A model generated the notes under the pieces. The model was not told the origin of the DNA, ran no database searches, and saw only the letters and a program-made list of their open reading frames with translations. This document shows positions 1-11,529 of a stretch of DNA of 64,000 nucleotides, one piece after another. Location of the stretch: contig OX638132.1 in NCBI GenBank assembly GCA_951804985.1, positions 24,466,617-24,530,616 on the forward strand, in the 5' to 3' direction. Position 1 is the first letter of the stretch. Each line of letters starts with the position of its first letter. The stretch is from Dryomyza anilis. Lineage: Eukaryota; Arthropoda; Insecta; Diptera; Dryomyzidae. The position numbers and the translations under genes were made by a program.

Positions 1-480
1 GAAATGTAAGTTTTACTACATTTGTGATTTAGTTTTTAAAAATAATTGTATTTATTTGACATGATTTTACTACACTATGTATTTACTACATAGTGTAGTA
101 AAAAAGCTTATTTTTCATAATTAATCTGATTAATCATTTACTTCAATCTTCAAAGAATTTAAATCAATCTGCATTAGTAAACATTTAAATTTATAACAAT
201 AATGGCACATATTCACAAACAATTTAAAGTAGACTTTGAAATAAAAGCATCCTTTCCACATTTTATTTTTTGTGAAATTTGTCAAAAAAGTCAAAAGTTG
301 ACTTCAAATTAACTTTGAATATACAGTTTTTTTAATTTATTGATCATTTATTAATTTAATACATTTTCTCATTTCACTGTTTTTTTTTTTTATTTTTATG
401 ACTTTTTTTTGGTTTATTTTTATAATTTCTTTAATTTCTAGTCTTTTATGTCGAAGATGTATTTTCGAACTAGTGCAGTT
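1..480. other. AT-rich DNA without a recognised feature
   Basis: Low-complexity A/T-rich sequence. A small inverted motif (ACTACACTATGTA followed by TACATAGTGTAGTA, near 69-103) can form a short hairpin. No open frame or transposon terminus is seen. Confidence 0.5.
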
Positions 481-1125
481 AAAAAGGTCCTATCAAATCT
501 AAGGACAAAGCCTCCGGGCCTGATGGCATATCGGCTTATGTGTTGAAGAAATGCGGGTCATCGCTGGCTTGCGTAACCTTTTCAACATCTCCTACATGAC
601 ATAAGTTTTTCCGTCTTGTTTGAAGATTGTCAATGTTCAGCCAGTTTCGAAATTGACGAATTCTGTCGATTACCGCCCTCTGGAGCACAATGAATTACTT
701 AGTAACCAGCAAAATGGTTTACACCGCTGACTTAAAGTGGAATAATTGTATTCATCTTTTCGGTTAGAAAGGTTTTTGCTCTAGATATTTCCAAGGCCTT
801 TTCTCATTTGCTGCCCTCGTATCAAAACTATTTACATATTACTCGATGGATATAGAGTTTTGGTCAGGGTCGTTCAACGACTTGTGATAGACGCTGTTAT
901 TTCAGAACAGCATTCGATCAATTTTCATGAACCGCAACCCAATCAATTCATTTGCAGATGACAATAACATTTGTAGTAAAAGATGCACTATGAATGACAC
1001 AATCAATCACACACAAATCTCGGAGTAGGGTCTTGCCAATAGAGTTGGTTGGACACTACTCCATATTTCCTCCCTCCTTCTAACCAATAATATTTTCCTA
1101 TGATCAACAATATGCATTGCATGAA
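480..1125 (+). pseudogene. Jockey-like non-LTR retrotransposon remnant (reverse transcriptase)
   Basis: This is a decayed piece of a LINE reverse transcriptase read across several frames. Near 493-570 the frame gives KASGPDGISAYVLKKCG, the conserved start of the RT domain. Near 620-695 it gives VNVQPVSKL followed by VDYRPLE, matching the family's usual PV-KK...NYRPISLL block. At 951-962 the frame gives FADD, the variant of the catalytic YADD box, preceded by NPINS. After about 1020 the sequence jumps to a short 3' tail (1050-1125) that resembles the tail at 14015-14080, so the C-terminal half has been deleted. Frameshifts and stops show it is dead. Family knowledge places it in the jockey superfamily; the exact clade is inferred. 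Confidence 0.75.
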
Positions 1126-1139
1126 ATACCTTATTATTA

Positions 1140-1450
1140 TTTTATAACATTTAAGCTGCACATGTTTGAGGGGTTATGCTTGACAAGCATGCGTGTGCGT
1201 GCTTGTTGGTGTTTGTGTGCGTGACAAGTGCATCACCTGTTTGTTAATTCCTTTGGCATTTTGTCTGCTTTTGTCTTGAATTTAGTTGTCTTTAAGTTAA
1301 CTTATAGTGGCGCGTCAAGTCACGTCATAGTGCAAAGATGTGCACAGAATGGCGATAATTTGCATACTGCATATGCGGTTGGAACGTGCCACAAATTGGC
1401 TTCGAACTAAATTTAAATAACACTCAACAAAACATTAAAATATGATTACC
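1140..1450. other. Anonymous region with a GT-rich stretch
   Basis: A GT/GC-rich stretch at about 1185-1225 (GCGTGTGCGTGCTTG type) lies between the LINE tail and the TIR element. The short open frame starting at 1228 has no recognisable domain and is treated as chance. Confidence 0.4.
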
Positions 1451-1588
1451 ATGAACATCTAATACATCAATTCTATATAATTCGTGGGGCCTTTTTTTGG
1501 GTGCATACTCCGTTCTTTTCTATTAGGTAAAGTTTTTAAGAAAATTTCTACCGCAATAAAAGGCCCTTTTCAGACACTTTTTATAATT

Positions 1589-2373
1589 AACGAGTTGGGA
1601 AAGTTAGGTCACATGGGTAAGTTCGGTCACATGGGGCGGGTTTTTATAGTCGGTCGGGCCCGACTATGGAATACCCTACACCTTTGGTGGGGATATTAAC
1701 CCTCAGAATATTATTCATATATCAGAAATTTACGTCTTATATCCCCATAATTTAAAAAAATTATATAAAGTATAAAAAACTAAAAAAAATAAATTTGAAA
1801 AATGTAATTGGGCGGACCACACCTATATTTAAAATTTTGAAAGGCTAATATTTCATAGATTTGATTTTAATAATTTACGGATCAAATTTCCACTATGAAA
1901 ACCCGGGAAATAATGAAAAAAAAAAAAGTGGGCGGATCACGCCCATTTTTGGACCACATATTTTTGTATGAATTATGACAATACATTTTAAATTTTATAA
2001 CTATACCTTGAATACTTTTCGAGTTATTAGTTTCGAAAGAGTTATATAAAATTGACTTGTATGGGAGGTGGGCGTATCCGTTGACCGATTTGGCTCATTT
2101 TCAAACTCAGTTCATACTTTTGGCTAACATATATTGAGACGAAATTTCATCGCATTCTGATCAGTATTTCTCAACTTATTCTGTATTCGGACAGCAAGAC
2201 AGCAAGACAGCAAGACGGACAGACAGACAGACGGATATGGCTAAACGGACTCGGGTAGTGATGCTGATCAAGAATATATATACTTTTCCATACCAGACAC
2301 GCCTCCTAAGGGGCGTTACAATATATGCACAAAGTTTATATACCCTGTACCTCATAGGTGTAGGGTATAAAAA
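1589..2373 (-). mobile_element. DINE-1/Helentron-like element, family A
   Basis: Read on the minus strand it starts TTTTTATACCCTACACC, continues through GTATATATATTCTTGATCA and a CTGT/CTTG short-repeat block, and ends with the palindrome GTCGGGCCCGACCGAC followed by TTCCCAACTCGTT. This is the architecture of DINE-1/Helentron rolling-circle elements of flies (established knowledge). It is non-autonomous, with no Rep/helicase frame. It sits inside the long-TIR element, and a related uninterrupted sequence at about 48669-48730 marks the empty site. Confidence 0.85.
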
Positions 2374-3040
2374 TATACAGTCCCTCACACAACTGGTTTC
2401 CAAAAAACTATAAACGCAATTTTTCTTTTAATTGTCACAACTAATTACAATATACTGAAAAATTCTATTATTGCGATATGTTTTTCCGATATTTAAATCT
2501 AAACTCAAAAAATATTAATTCTTTTAAGACTATTTTTGGACAATGTTTTTAGCATTGCGAATCTAATGCTAAATATTAAAATAATAAATAGTTATATAGT
2601 GCATAGTTCAAGCTAACGACGAAAATGACTAACTTTTTTCTATCGGTTCTCATTTTTAAGATATGCCCTATCAACACAGTTTTCGTTCGAAAACTGTTTA
2701 AATTTAAAATGCTTGTATATTTTACAAACAAATGACTAATAATTTAAAAAACTGAGTATGCAATAAGAATAAGCATTCTTCAAATATGAAGTAATGATAT
2801 GTTCAGATTGCGGGCTTTAGTATTTTTATTGAACATTGATTATATTCAGGAGTAACAAAATTATGTAAATTTAAAAAAGTTGAAAATTGGAAAAAAAAGG
2901 TAGTATGTTTGCTAATTAGTTTGGACAATGGTCTAGAAAAGCATGAATCAATTTTTATTAATTATTAAATCCTAAGTGATAAAAAAATATTTCTCAAAAA
3001 TTTCCGAGTTTAGGTCCAATTATCTTAAAACCTGATCAGA

Positions 3041-3110
3041 TACTAGAATTAGTCCAGTATACTAGAATTAGTCCAGTATACTAGAATTAGTATACTAGAA
3101 TTAGTCCAGA
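3041..3110. repeat. 19-bp tandem repeat, about 3.5 copies
   Basis: The unit TACTAGAATTAGTCCAGTA recurs at 3041, 3060 and 3079, with a shortened copy after it. It lies inside the long-TIR element. Confidence 0.85.
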
Positions 3111-3319
3111 CAATTTATAGAAAAATTGCTTTTCAGCTTTTTTGTTAAACTATTTTTCACACAGAACTATATTTTTTTTTATTCCAAGTAGCGCGTGAGA
3201 ACTAATTAAAAATAATTTTGCAATTTTCTTAAAAACGTTACGTAGTAGAAAAAAAAACTGAGTATGCACTCAAACTCAGCACCAGCGAATTATATAGAAT
3301 TGATGTATGGAATGTCTCA

Positions 3320-4335
3320 TTCCCCCAATTCAACAATACGCATCTCTTAATGAGTCAAAGAAAGTTGGCCACTGGCCACAGCAACATCGCTATAATTGCA
3401 ATTATTGATGTTTTATTTTGCTCCTCTCTGTAACCGATACAGTGCTTTGCAATTTCTTTTTATGGGATTTTTAATTAAATTTTGTTTGAATGTCTTTCAA
3501 TTTCCGCGAATTTCCTGTCTTTGTCAGGCAGTCAGGCTTTTCAGCTTTTTATCGCCGGCAGCTGAACGGATAAAATCTCCAAATGTAGTCCATGCCAAGG
3601 CAAGAATTATACAAAAACAAACAAAAACTGTTACTTTAGTGTTTGCGTGTTTGGCGCTAATTAGCAATTGCAGCAAAAGCCACTGTCGACTGCTAGCAAT
3701 TCCACTGATTTTTGTTTTGTTCTGTTTTCTTTTTCCTGTTTTTTGTTTCCGGTTTTGGTATGACTGCTTGCTTCGCCGCATGCGTTCGTTCGTTCGTTCG
3801 CTCATTACAGCATTTTCCGATTATTATAGCGGATTAAAGTCCAGGGCCAGCGGGGTCTGTATCATTTGTTGTTGATGTATATGTGTATGTGTGAGCTCTA
3901 CCATATCTTTTATCTCATTGTGTGCGTGCAAAGTTTGGTGTGATTTTCCACACGCCGTTGGTGTTGCCAACAAAAGGTCAAACATTGTGTTGGTTGTTCG
4001 GTTTTTGCAACTGCTTTCAATTACATTCTACTTAGCATGCAAATTACGCCAAATTGTGATAATTTCACTTTAAAACGCAATTAGCTGCTCGCCGATATTC
4101 ATGAAAATTATGCGAAATACGTGCGAATTGCAATAATTTATAGCAGCAGTACAAATGTTTTTTTAAAATGGCTTATTTCACTCATTTAAATCAATTTGTA
4201 GCATAGGCATTTAGGTAGAAAATTCGATATATACCATCATAGTTTTTGTTTAATGTTCAAATGGAGAGTCTTTAGTGCGCATTTTAACCCTCTGGAAATT
4301 AGAAATTATTGCATTTAGTTAAACCATGAAAACAC
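3320..4335. other. Apparently single-copy noncoding DNA
   Basis: This kilobase has a more balanced composition than its surroundings and shows no similarity to other parts of the window. A 159-codon open frame (3396-3875) overlaps an antisense frame of 93 codons. It has no domain and is rich in poly-T-derived Phe/Leu, so it is not called a gene. It could be ancestral intergenic or intronic DNA with regulatory content (inference). Confidence 0.4.
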
Positions 4336-4339
4336 AGTA

Positions 4340-5031
4340 CACTCAAAATAAAAAGTCTGTAACAGTAGCAAAAGAGGTTGCCAATATAGCAAAAATGTTT
4401 GCTGAAAAGAGGAAAGCGCCGGATTTTGCTGAAACAGCAAATAACAGTTTGCTGTTTCAATATACTTTTTGTATGCTATTAGCGCAGACAATTTTAGCTG
4501 TTATAACTATTTTTTTTTGCTATTAACTCCAATTCATAAAACTGAAAATAAAAAAAAAATATTTTTTATGTATTTTAATATATATATATATTTTTTTTTT
4601 TTTGATAATCTTTTTTACTTATTTATTTTTATATTATTATTTTTGTTATAATATTTATTTTATTTATTTTTATTGATCTTATTTATTTATTTATTTTACC
4701 TTTATTTCACTATTTCACTCTTGCATACGTGCATTATTATTACGTAGAAGAAATACCTTATTTATATAAACATGTTGTCCAATAAGAGTCTACGAATTAT
4801 AGACACATTTAGCTGCAGCGTCTTATGACTATGGCGCCATTTAGTGCAGGTTAGCTATACTAGCGATATGCACACTAGTGGCACTAGAACGATCTTGATC
4901 ACTAGCAGCACTACGATTCCCAGCAAACAGTACGCTATTGCAGATAAATGTATGCTGTAAATGCAATTTAAAGTATGCTAAAAATTAGCATTCAGAGTTT
5001 GCTATAAATAGCAGACTTTTTATTTTGAGTG
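4340..5031. mobile_element. TA-flanked MITE, copy 1 (CACTC termini)
   Basis: Perfect 20-bp terminal inverted repeats, CACTCAAAATAAAAAGTCTG at 4340-4359 and its inverse at 5012-5031, are bounded by TA on both sides. The subterminal region is dense in TTTGCT/AGCAAA motifs. Relative to the second copy (9986-10399) this copy carries an extra AT-rich block at about 4497-4780. There is no coding capacity; the open frame at 4326 merely reads through the terminal repeat. Confidence 0.85.
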
Positions 5032-5039
5032 TACGAATT

Positions 5040-6073
5040 AAAACCAGTAAGGAAGGTTAGGGCACATGTAAAATTTCGAAGTAAGAATATAGTGATAATT
5101 GGTGTGATGAAGTTAGTAAGAATTATGAAAATTATAGTCGGTCTAAGCCGACTATAAATACCCTACATATGTGTTATAATGTGTGCGGCCATCATTTAAA
5201 GTGGTATATGGGTCATCAGGGTATATTAATCCAGAAAATAACTACAAAGCTGCGATTGCTGAAGAATTGTCTTTAATTTAATACCCAAATGTCCAAATGG
5301 GTAGGTGTAGCGAATTTCGAGTCTTTTTTTTTTACCCACAAGTCGGTACGCGGGAAAATATTACTTTCATATATTTAAATAATAATAATAATAATAGTTT
5401 TGCAGTACAGTCCTGTATAGAACTTCGGCCGAGCTCTCTCACCACTTTGAGCTGTGCGTGTTATTTTTGTACTCAAAGTGGTGGGACCTACAGTTTATTG
5501 CCGAATCCGAACGGCGGGTGAGAGCTTTTCATAGGCAATGTTTTTACTCTCGGAGGTTTGCCATTTACTGCCGAGAGGTAGCGCGGTATAGAAAAATGTT
5601 TCTATGAAAAGATGTTGTTAGCCCCAGTCCAGACTTGAACCGGGGACCTTTCGGCTCGCAGTCCAACGCACTAACCACTGAGCTACCGCGGCTACTTTTG
5701 AATATAAATTCAATATATATTTGACCAAAATGTTCACTTAAGCGCATATAAAATAAAATTCATATGTAGATGTAATTTTTATAGAAGGTATTATTTTCAC
5801 AAATGTGGTAGGTTCACAGGTCAGAATGAACCGATCATACTACTAGACATACAATGTAGTTATATAAGTAATCTAATCTAATAATCGCTTGTAGTTTTTC
5901 TCTAATCGTGATTTCAACAGACTGATAGACGGATATCGCTAAATCGACTCAGGAGCTCATGCAGATCAAGAATATATAACTTTTCCATACCTGATGGGCT
6001 TCTTTCTGAGTGTTACAAATGGCGCACCAAACCAAATATACCTTTCAATATATCTTTCACTAATGTAGGGTAT
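5040..6073 (-). mobile_element. DINE-1/Helentron-like element, family B, with a SINE inside
   Basis: Family B resembles family A in plan but has the 3' palindrome GTCGGCTTAGACCGAC. On the minus strand it runs from TATACCCTACATTAGTG near 6073 to CCTTACTGGTTTT near 5040. A SINE interrupts it at 5381-5694. Related copies lie at 21616, 40045, 44447 and 50219. It is non-autonomous. Confidence 0.8.
5381..5694 (-). mobile_element. tRNA-derived SINE, copy 1
   Basis: On the minus strand the head carries an RNA polymerase III A box within GGTAGCTCAGTGGTTAG and a B box GGTTCAAGTC, followed by a body of about 230 bp and an ATT-repeat tail. It is inserted in a family B Helentron, so it is younger than that element. 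Five similar copies in this window define the family. The head resembles a tRNA but lacks a good anticodon stem, so it is not called a tRNA gene. Confidence 0.9.
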
Positions 6074-6113
6074 AATAAATTAAAACTAACATGCAGCAAG
6101 ATTTTATGTGAAA

Positions 6114-6412
6114 CTAGCAGGGACTCGTGCTTCGCTGTGGACATTTTTTTTATTGGTGTTGTAGATGTAGTAACCAAAACAAAAATAATTCTCCGCAAAA
6201 ATAACTTTTCCTCGGACTGTTCTTCCCCGTAAAATTCTTCTCCGTGAAATTCTTCAGCAAAAAATAATTTCCCTTAGAATACTTACCGGTAGAATTCTTC
6301 CCCGTAGAGTTATAGTGTGATGAATTTTAGTGTGATAAATTTTAGTGTGGTGAGTTTTAGTGTGGTGAGTTTTAGTATGGTGAGTTTCGGTGTGGAGAGT
6401 AAGTTTAAAGAA
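6114..6412 (-). mobile_element. Helitron fragment with 15-bp repeats
   Basis: It begins with an inverted CTAG-type 3' end (ACTAGCAGGGACTCGTGC) and continues through sequence matching the 3' part of the complete Helitron at 61713-62591. It then carries a few copies of the 15-bp unit GAATTCTTCCCCGTA and about six copies of the unit GTGTGGTGAGTTTTA. The 5' part is missing. Confidence 0.7.
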
Positions 6413-6535
6413 CTAAAATGTATGGAGTAAAATAAGAAAAGAAAAAGCCGTAATTAAAGATTGGTCAAATTTTGAAATAGGGAAATTTTATTAGTTGATG
6501 TTAGTACTGTCAATTTATAATAATATATATATAAT

Positions 6536-6834
6536 AGTTTGGCGCTACAGTCCTGTACAGAACTTCGGCCGAGCTCTCTCACCATTTTGAGCTGTGCGTG
6601 TTATATTTGTACTCAAAGTGGTGGGACCTACAGTTTATTGCCGAATTCGAACGGCGGGTGAGAGCTTTTCATAGGCAATGGTTTTACTCTCGTAGGTTTG
6701 CCAATTCCTGACGAGAGGTAGCGCGGTATAGAAAAATGTTTCTATGAAAAGATGTTGTTAGCCCCAGTCCAGGCTTGAACCGGGGACGTTTCGGCTCGCA
6801 GTCCAACGCACTAACCACTGAGCTACCGCGGCTA
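6536..6834 (-). mobile_element. tRNA-derived SINE, copy 2
   Basis: Same family as the copy at 5381-5694, with the A and B boxes on the minus strand and an AT-rich tail at about 6515-6540. Target duplications are not clear. Confidence 0.9.
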
Positions 6835-6839
6835 TTCGT

Positions 6840-7335
6840 ATTATTCGTAAAAAAAAAACTCGAATGTTTCGCAAAATTCTACATATAGCCTCAAAATTTA
6901 CGAAAATTTAGTAATTTATTCATAAAATGTGAAGGTTATTTTTATAATAAGGGTATTCATTTCACTTCGCATCGACTGCGTATATGCGTATTTCGTAAAA
7001 ATTGTACACTAAAAGGGTTAAAAATTTTATTGCGTAAAAAAGTTGTAATAGAAAAAATATAACAAAAGTTTCGTTTATTTTCGAAACATCCAAATTTTTT
7101 GTTGTTTTATTTATATGAGTAATGATTCGAATGGTTCGTAAAAAATATTTTGGGAAAAATAAATATTATTAAATGTTTCGTTTATTATACGAATTATTCG
7201 TGTATTTTACAAAATTAAAAATTACGAAAAAATAATTCATAAAATGTCTTAGAAATTATTTTGAGTGTAAAAATTATAAAAGTTATAGTCGGACTAAACT
7301 GTGTTTTATAGTGATCCGAAGCACAGTGGTCTGAG
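6840..7335. other. AT-rich DNA with a possible TIR-element end
   Basis: The stretch is rich in TTCGTAAA and ATTCG motifs. TACACTAAAAGGG near 7006 and TTTTGAGTGTA near 7255-7266 could be degenerate ends of a TA-flanked element. A Helentron family B scrap (TTATAGTCGGACTAAA) lies near 7283-7300. Confidence 0.35.
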
Positions 7336-7339
7336 AATG

Positions 7340-8180
7340 GCATCTGATGGTCCAATATCTGTAACTTTTGATCGGAATGAGGTATTATCAACGTTTATTA
7401 TTATCAAAATTTAGTTTCTGAAAAAGATGAATGGGGTTATAAATATAATTATATAAAAAACTATATTAACTCATTTTAAACCTTCTTAATTTTGAGTTTT
7501 AAAAAGTGAAAAAATACAAAATTCATTTTTCCAAAGACATTTTTTATTTTGGGAAAAAAAAATTGTATTACAGTATATATTTTTTAACAACAAGTTTAAT
7601 GATATTTTAAAACGAATATAGTTTTTAAGCGACTTCAACGCGTGGAAAATTTAAATTGAAAATTTTGAATTTCAAAAAAATCGGTTCCGGCTGGTCGTGG
7701 CGGGTATAGTTTGTAAATGGTATTTAATTGTAATGATTTGAAGTTTCAAAAACAGAAAAAGAAACTTTGTTCACTGAAGTAAATTTTTAATAAAAAAATT
7801 GGTTCCGGCGGGTCGAGGCGGCTATAGACTATAGTTCATAAAGAGTCTTATTCGGAATGATTTGGTGTTTTAAAAATAGAAAAGAAAATATTGGTATTCA
7901 TTGGCCCTCGAAAGTTATACCATATCAAAGTCATCATTTCATATAAAAATACTACAAACAAACTGAAATCACTGATGTAAAATTTTAAATTTAAAATAAA
8001 ATCGACTCCGGCGGTCGTGGCGGGTATAGTTTATAAAAATTACTTATTCGGAATAATTTGAAATTTTGAAAACAGGATAGAAAGTATTGGCCTTCTTTGG
8101 TCTTTGGAAGTTATACTCTATTAAAATCAAAATTTAGTTTAAATTTATGAAAAAACTCTAAAAATAAACAACAATGATAA
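7340..8180. repeat. Degenerate tandem repeat containing a GC-rich motif
   Basis: The motif GGTTCCGGCGGGTCG followed by GGCGGGTATAG recurs near 7680, 7799 and 8004. Each copy is followed by TTATTCGGAATGATTTG-like sequence. Units are unequal (about 120-200 bp) and diverged. There is no open frame, and the origin is unknown. Confidence 0.6.
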
Positions 8181-8184
8181 GTTT

Positions 8185-9980
8185 GTAATTTTATTACTCA
8201 TCAGTCTAAAATACAAAAAAATAATTTATAGATATCTTTAACACATTTTGACATACAGGACACTTATTAAAAAAAAAACTAACTCTGCGTTTAGCCAGAA
8301 ATTACAAATACACCCGTTATATCTCAATCCTCAATTTTTATATACAAAAGTTAAATTTTTCTTTCTGGCATAGTTAGCAGAGATAAATTAATGAAATTAT
8401 TATTATGAAAATTTAAAAATTTATCTTTCTAAAAGCGTTTATTACACGCACTTCTGACAACTTCGTCGCAAGAGACTCGGTTTATGACCCATAGCACGCT
8501 GTAGGAAGTCATTAACCCCAATCATCCTAGTGCGACCAATTGGTCACACTTGTGATGATGTTACAAAACTGCATAAAACGAAGAAAGCAAAGCAAAAAAC
8601 CCAAATTCAATTATTGTTTCTTCGTAACTAATGTAGCTAAGTGCATACAAGTATTTTAAGTAAATTCTCAATCCCTTTTTTAAATGGTAAAGGAAATTAA
8701 AATTTAAAAATGTGAAAAAATCAAAAAATTATAAAGTGAAGAAAAAAAGTTAAATACCACAGAATTAAAATTTGAAATTACCAAAATATGATTCAAATTG
8801 TATTTTTTTTTTATTATTAATTTCTTAGTTTAAAATTTTCTATTTTATTTTAATAGCCATTTGGCTTATCCTTTGTCGTTTGTCCTTGCACATGATTTTT
8901 ATATTCTGCATTCGCTTTGTAGCTCTTTGCAAAAATGTACCAACTGCAGCCACAGCTGGAATGAAAGCCAGAACTAAAATGACGACAGCAACAACAACAA
9001 CGTTAATAGCAAGCACGTCTTAGCCATGAGTAGCCATAAAAGCTTTTAAGCTTATCTAAATAGCTTGGTTAGGTTGCCATTCAATGTGCTTTATGCAGGT
9101 TGCAAATAGAATGAAAATACTCGACAAGGACAATTTAACGCGTGCCACACAAGCAGCAACAATCCAGAAATAAGTGAGTTTTTTTTGCTCTATATCCATA
9201 TCTTGGTCTATATCTTTTACTATATCTAATTTTGATTCAACTTTCGTTTAGCATTCGTTTATTCTATTTTCTTATTTAACGTTTACTTCGCATTCAACAT
9301 TTCATTATAGTATCTACTGTGAAGTTCTACTTGAAATGTATTTTATTCATGCCATCTGTCGCACCGGAGTCTTCTAGAATGGCTGCTATATTTTTACAAA
9401 CAGCTACAATATGTTTTCATGGTAGTCGGTTGGATAAGTGCGGTGTCTTTGATGTGTGCGTGTCTGACAATAATTTGTCAGCCATACCGCAAAATGTTGC
9501 AATAACAACATGATAAACGGTTTGGATGGTTTTCACGCCAACAGCAAAAGATTTTACTAAGGGTGCTTGGATTAAATAAAATTTTTCTAAACTAAAAAAA
9601 GCGATGTTTTAGGTATTTAATTTTTTTCTGTGCAAATTTATTAATTTTATTATCTTAAGGTTGGAGTTAAAAATGTCTATACCAAAAGTAAAATGAAAAT
9701 AGCTGCTTATCTTATGAAATCATTTTCTTATATTTCAGTACCCCACACACCAAATTGACCCGTGGTTGAAACTTACATTCTTCGAGTTCAATGAAATTTG
9801 GGCAACTGAAAAGGGTATCGAGGCATGTAAAGCCCATTTTTTTACCATTACTTCCAGAGATACAGTGATTCAAAATTAAAAAAAAAATGGGCCAAACATC
9901 ACTTTTGTATGGTTGTTCATATTTAAATGTCTGCTGAACGAGATAAGCTAGAAACCCCGTTGGGTTCTTGTTTAAAAGTT
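8185..9980. other. Mostly unique-looking noncoding DNA
   Basis: The 8860-9530 part has balanced composition with CAA-repeat stretches (ACAACAACAACAAC near 8990) and no similarity elsewhere in the window. A perfect 12-bp palindrome, GACCAATTGGTC, lies near 8534. The 131-codon minus-strand frame at 9712-10107 runs into the neighbouring MITE and has no domain; it is not called a gene. Confidence 0.4.
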
Positions 9981-9985
9981 TTATA

Positions 9986-10399
9986 GTCAAAATAAAAAGT
10001 CTGTAACAGTAGCAAAAAAGGTTGCTAAAATAGCAAAAATGTTTGCTGAAAAGATGAAAGCGCCGGATTTCGCTGAAACAACAAATGACAGTTTGCTGTT
10101 TAAGCAAACTCTTGTTTATCCTATTAGAGCAGACAATTTTAGCAGTTTTAAATAAAAATATTGTCGAATAAGAGTCTACGAATTATAGACGTATTAGCTA
10201 CAGCGTTTCGTGACTATGGCGCCATCTAGTGCATGCTAGCTACACTAGCGATTTGCATACCAGTGACACCATCTTGAGCACTAGCAGAACTAAGATTTCT
10301 AGAAAACAGTTCGCTATTGCAAATAAAAGTATAAATACAATTTAAAGTTTGTTAAAAATTAGCATTCAGAGTAATAGCAGAATTTTTTTATTTTGAGTG
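9986..10399. mobile_element. TA-flanked MITE, copy 2
   Basis: Homologous to the copy at 4340-5031 through most of its length, but without that copy's internal AT-rich block. The left terminal repeat has lost its first bases (starting at TCAAAATAAAAAGTCTG). The right end TTTTGAGTG followed by TA is intact. Confidence 0.8.
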
Positions 10400-10739
10400 T
10401 ACTAAAACAAGATTTTTGAAAATTAAAGTCGTAAAGTCTAAACATGAACATAATATTATCCTTGTACTTCGAATTCGAATGTTTTTAAAAAGGACCCTTC
10501 TGAAAAAAATCGTAAATTTTGTTTGATTGAATTTAAATGGTTATGCCCAATTTCAAGATGGTATTTTGATGGCGTCGTATTTTAAAAAATAATTTTCCAA
10601 ATTTTTTTTTTTTTTTTATATATAAAAAAAGAAATAGGACATGGTAAATTAAAAGTATAAAAAAATAATAAAAAAAAAAAAACAAAAATTAAATTTGATC
10701 TATAGAAAGTGCATTAATTCAGTCATATTCAAACTCTTT

Positions 10740-11525
10740 ATAAAATATGTTGTTGGTCGACCAGAATCATTATTTTTAAATAATGACTCCAACCGATAGG
10801 TGCTTTAAAAACAAACAATTAATACCTTTACACCACTATTTTATCATGCATCAATGAAGAGTTATAGCAAAACTAACGAAAAAATTGGAAAAACTGAAAA
10901 TCTTGTCACGCCAAAAGGGCGAATATTTTCGTTTTTTCGCCATAACTTTTTATTGATGCGAGATCAAATAATGGTCCAATGACATTTATTGCTTATTTTT
11001 AAAGCACCTATCGATTTGCATCATTATATAAACATTATTTGCTTAACATTTTTTCCTGCAAATAACAAATGTCAATATAATGTTTGCCAAAATGATGCCA
11101 ATCGATAGTTGCAATAAATGCCTTTACAACACTATTTTATCTCGTATCAATAAAAAGTTATTGCGAAAAAACGTAAAGATTTGCCCTTTTGGCATGACAA
11201 GATTTTCAATTTTTCCAATTTCTTAGTTTTTTTGCTATAATTTTTTATTGGTGAAAAATAAAATTGTGGTGTAAAGCCATTTATTTTTTGTTTTCCAAGC
11301 ACCTATCGATCTGCATCATTAATTAAAAATAATTTGATTAGAAGTTTTTCCTCCATATAACAAATATCAATTTATGTTTGGCAAAACATTTTTAAATAAT
11401 AATGCTCATCGACATGTGCTTTAAAAACAAAAAAATATAATGCCTTTACACCACTATTTTATCTTATACAAACGGGAAGTTATGGCAAAAAAACGAAAAG
11501 ATTCGTCCTTTTGGTTTATCTTTTG
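10740..11525. repeat. Tandem array of fold-back units
   Basis: The motif CGATAGGTGCTTTAAAAAC and its inverse alternate about every 150 bp. Forward copies lie near 10793, 11098 and 11406; inverse copies (AAGCACCTATCGAT) near 11006 and 11297. Between them CCTTTTGGCATGACAAGATT, or its inverse, recurs. Each forward/inverse pair could form a hairpin with arms of 100 bp or more. A second cluster lies at 24010-24560. Confidence 0.7.
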
Positions 11526-11529
11526 TGGC

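Larger units (their letters stand above)
1452..3318. mobile_element. Long-TIR DNA transposon (non-autonomous), interrupted by a Helentron
   Basis: The two ends are inverted copies. The core ACATCAATTCTATATAATTC at 1464-1483 is matched perfectly, inverted, at 3287-3306, and similarity runs inward for about 60 bp through GTGCATACTC. The outer few bases resemble GACATCCCA, as in two other partial copies at 57840-58118 (right end) and 63531-63594 (left end). A Helentron (1589-2373) lies inside, so the original element was about 1.1 kb. No transposase frame is present. An uninterrupted interior stretch also occurs at about 48660-48890. The superfamily is not determined because no clean target duplication is visible. 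Confidence 0.7.

Noticed and set aside
3396..3875. 159-codon open frame
   Set aside because: Composition is Phe/Leu/Ser from T-rich DNA, no domain or signal is recognisable, and it overlaps an antisense frame.
4326..4526. 66-codon frame reading KSVTVAKEVANIAKMFAEK
   Set aside because: It starts outside the MITE, reads through its terminal repeat, and its copy at 9990 is interrupted differently; repeated AGCAAA motifs explain the helix-like look.
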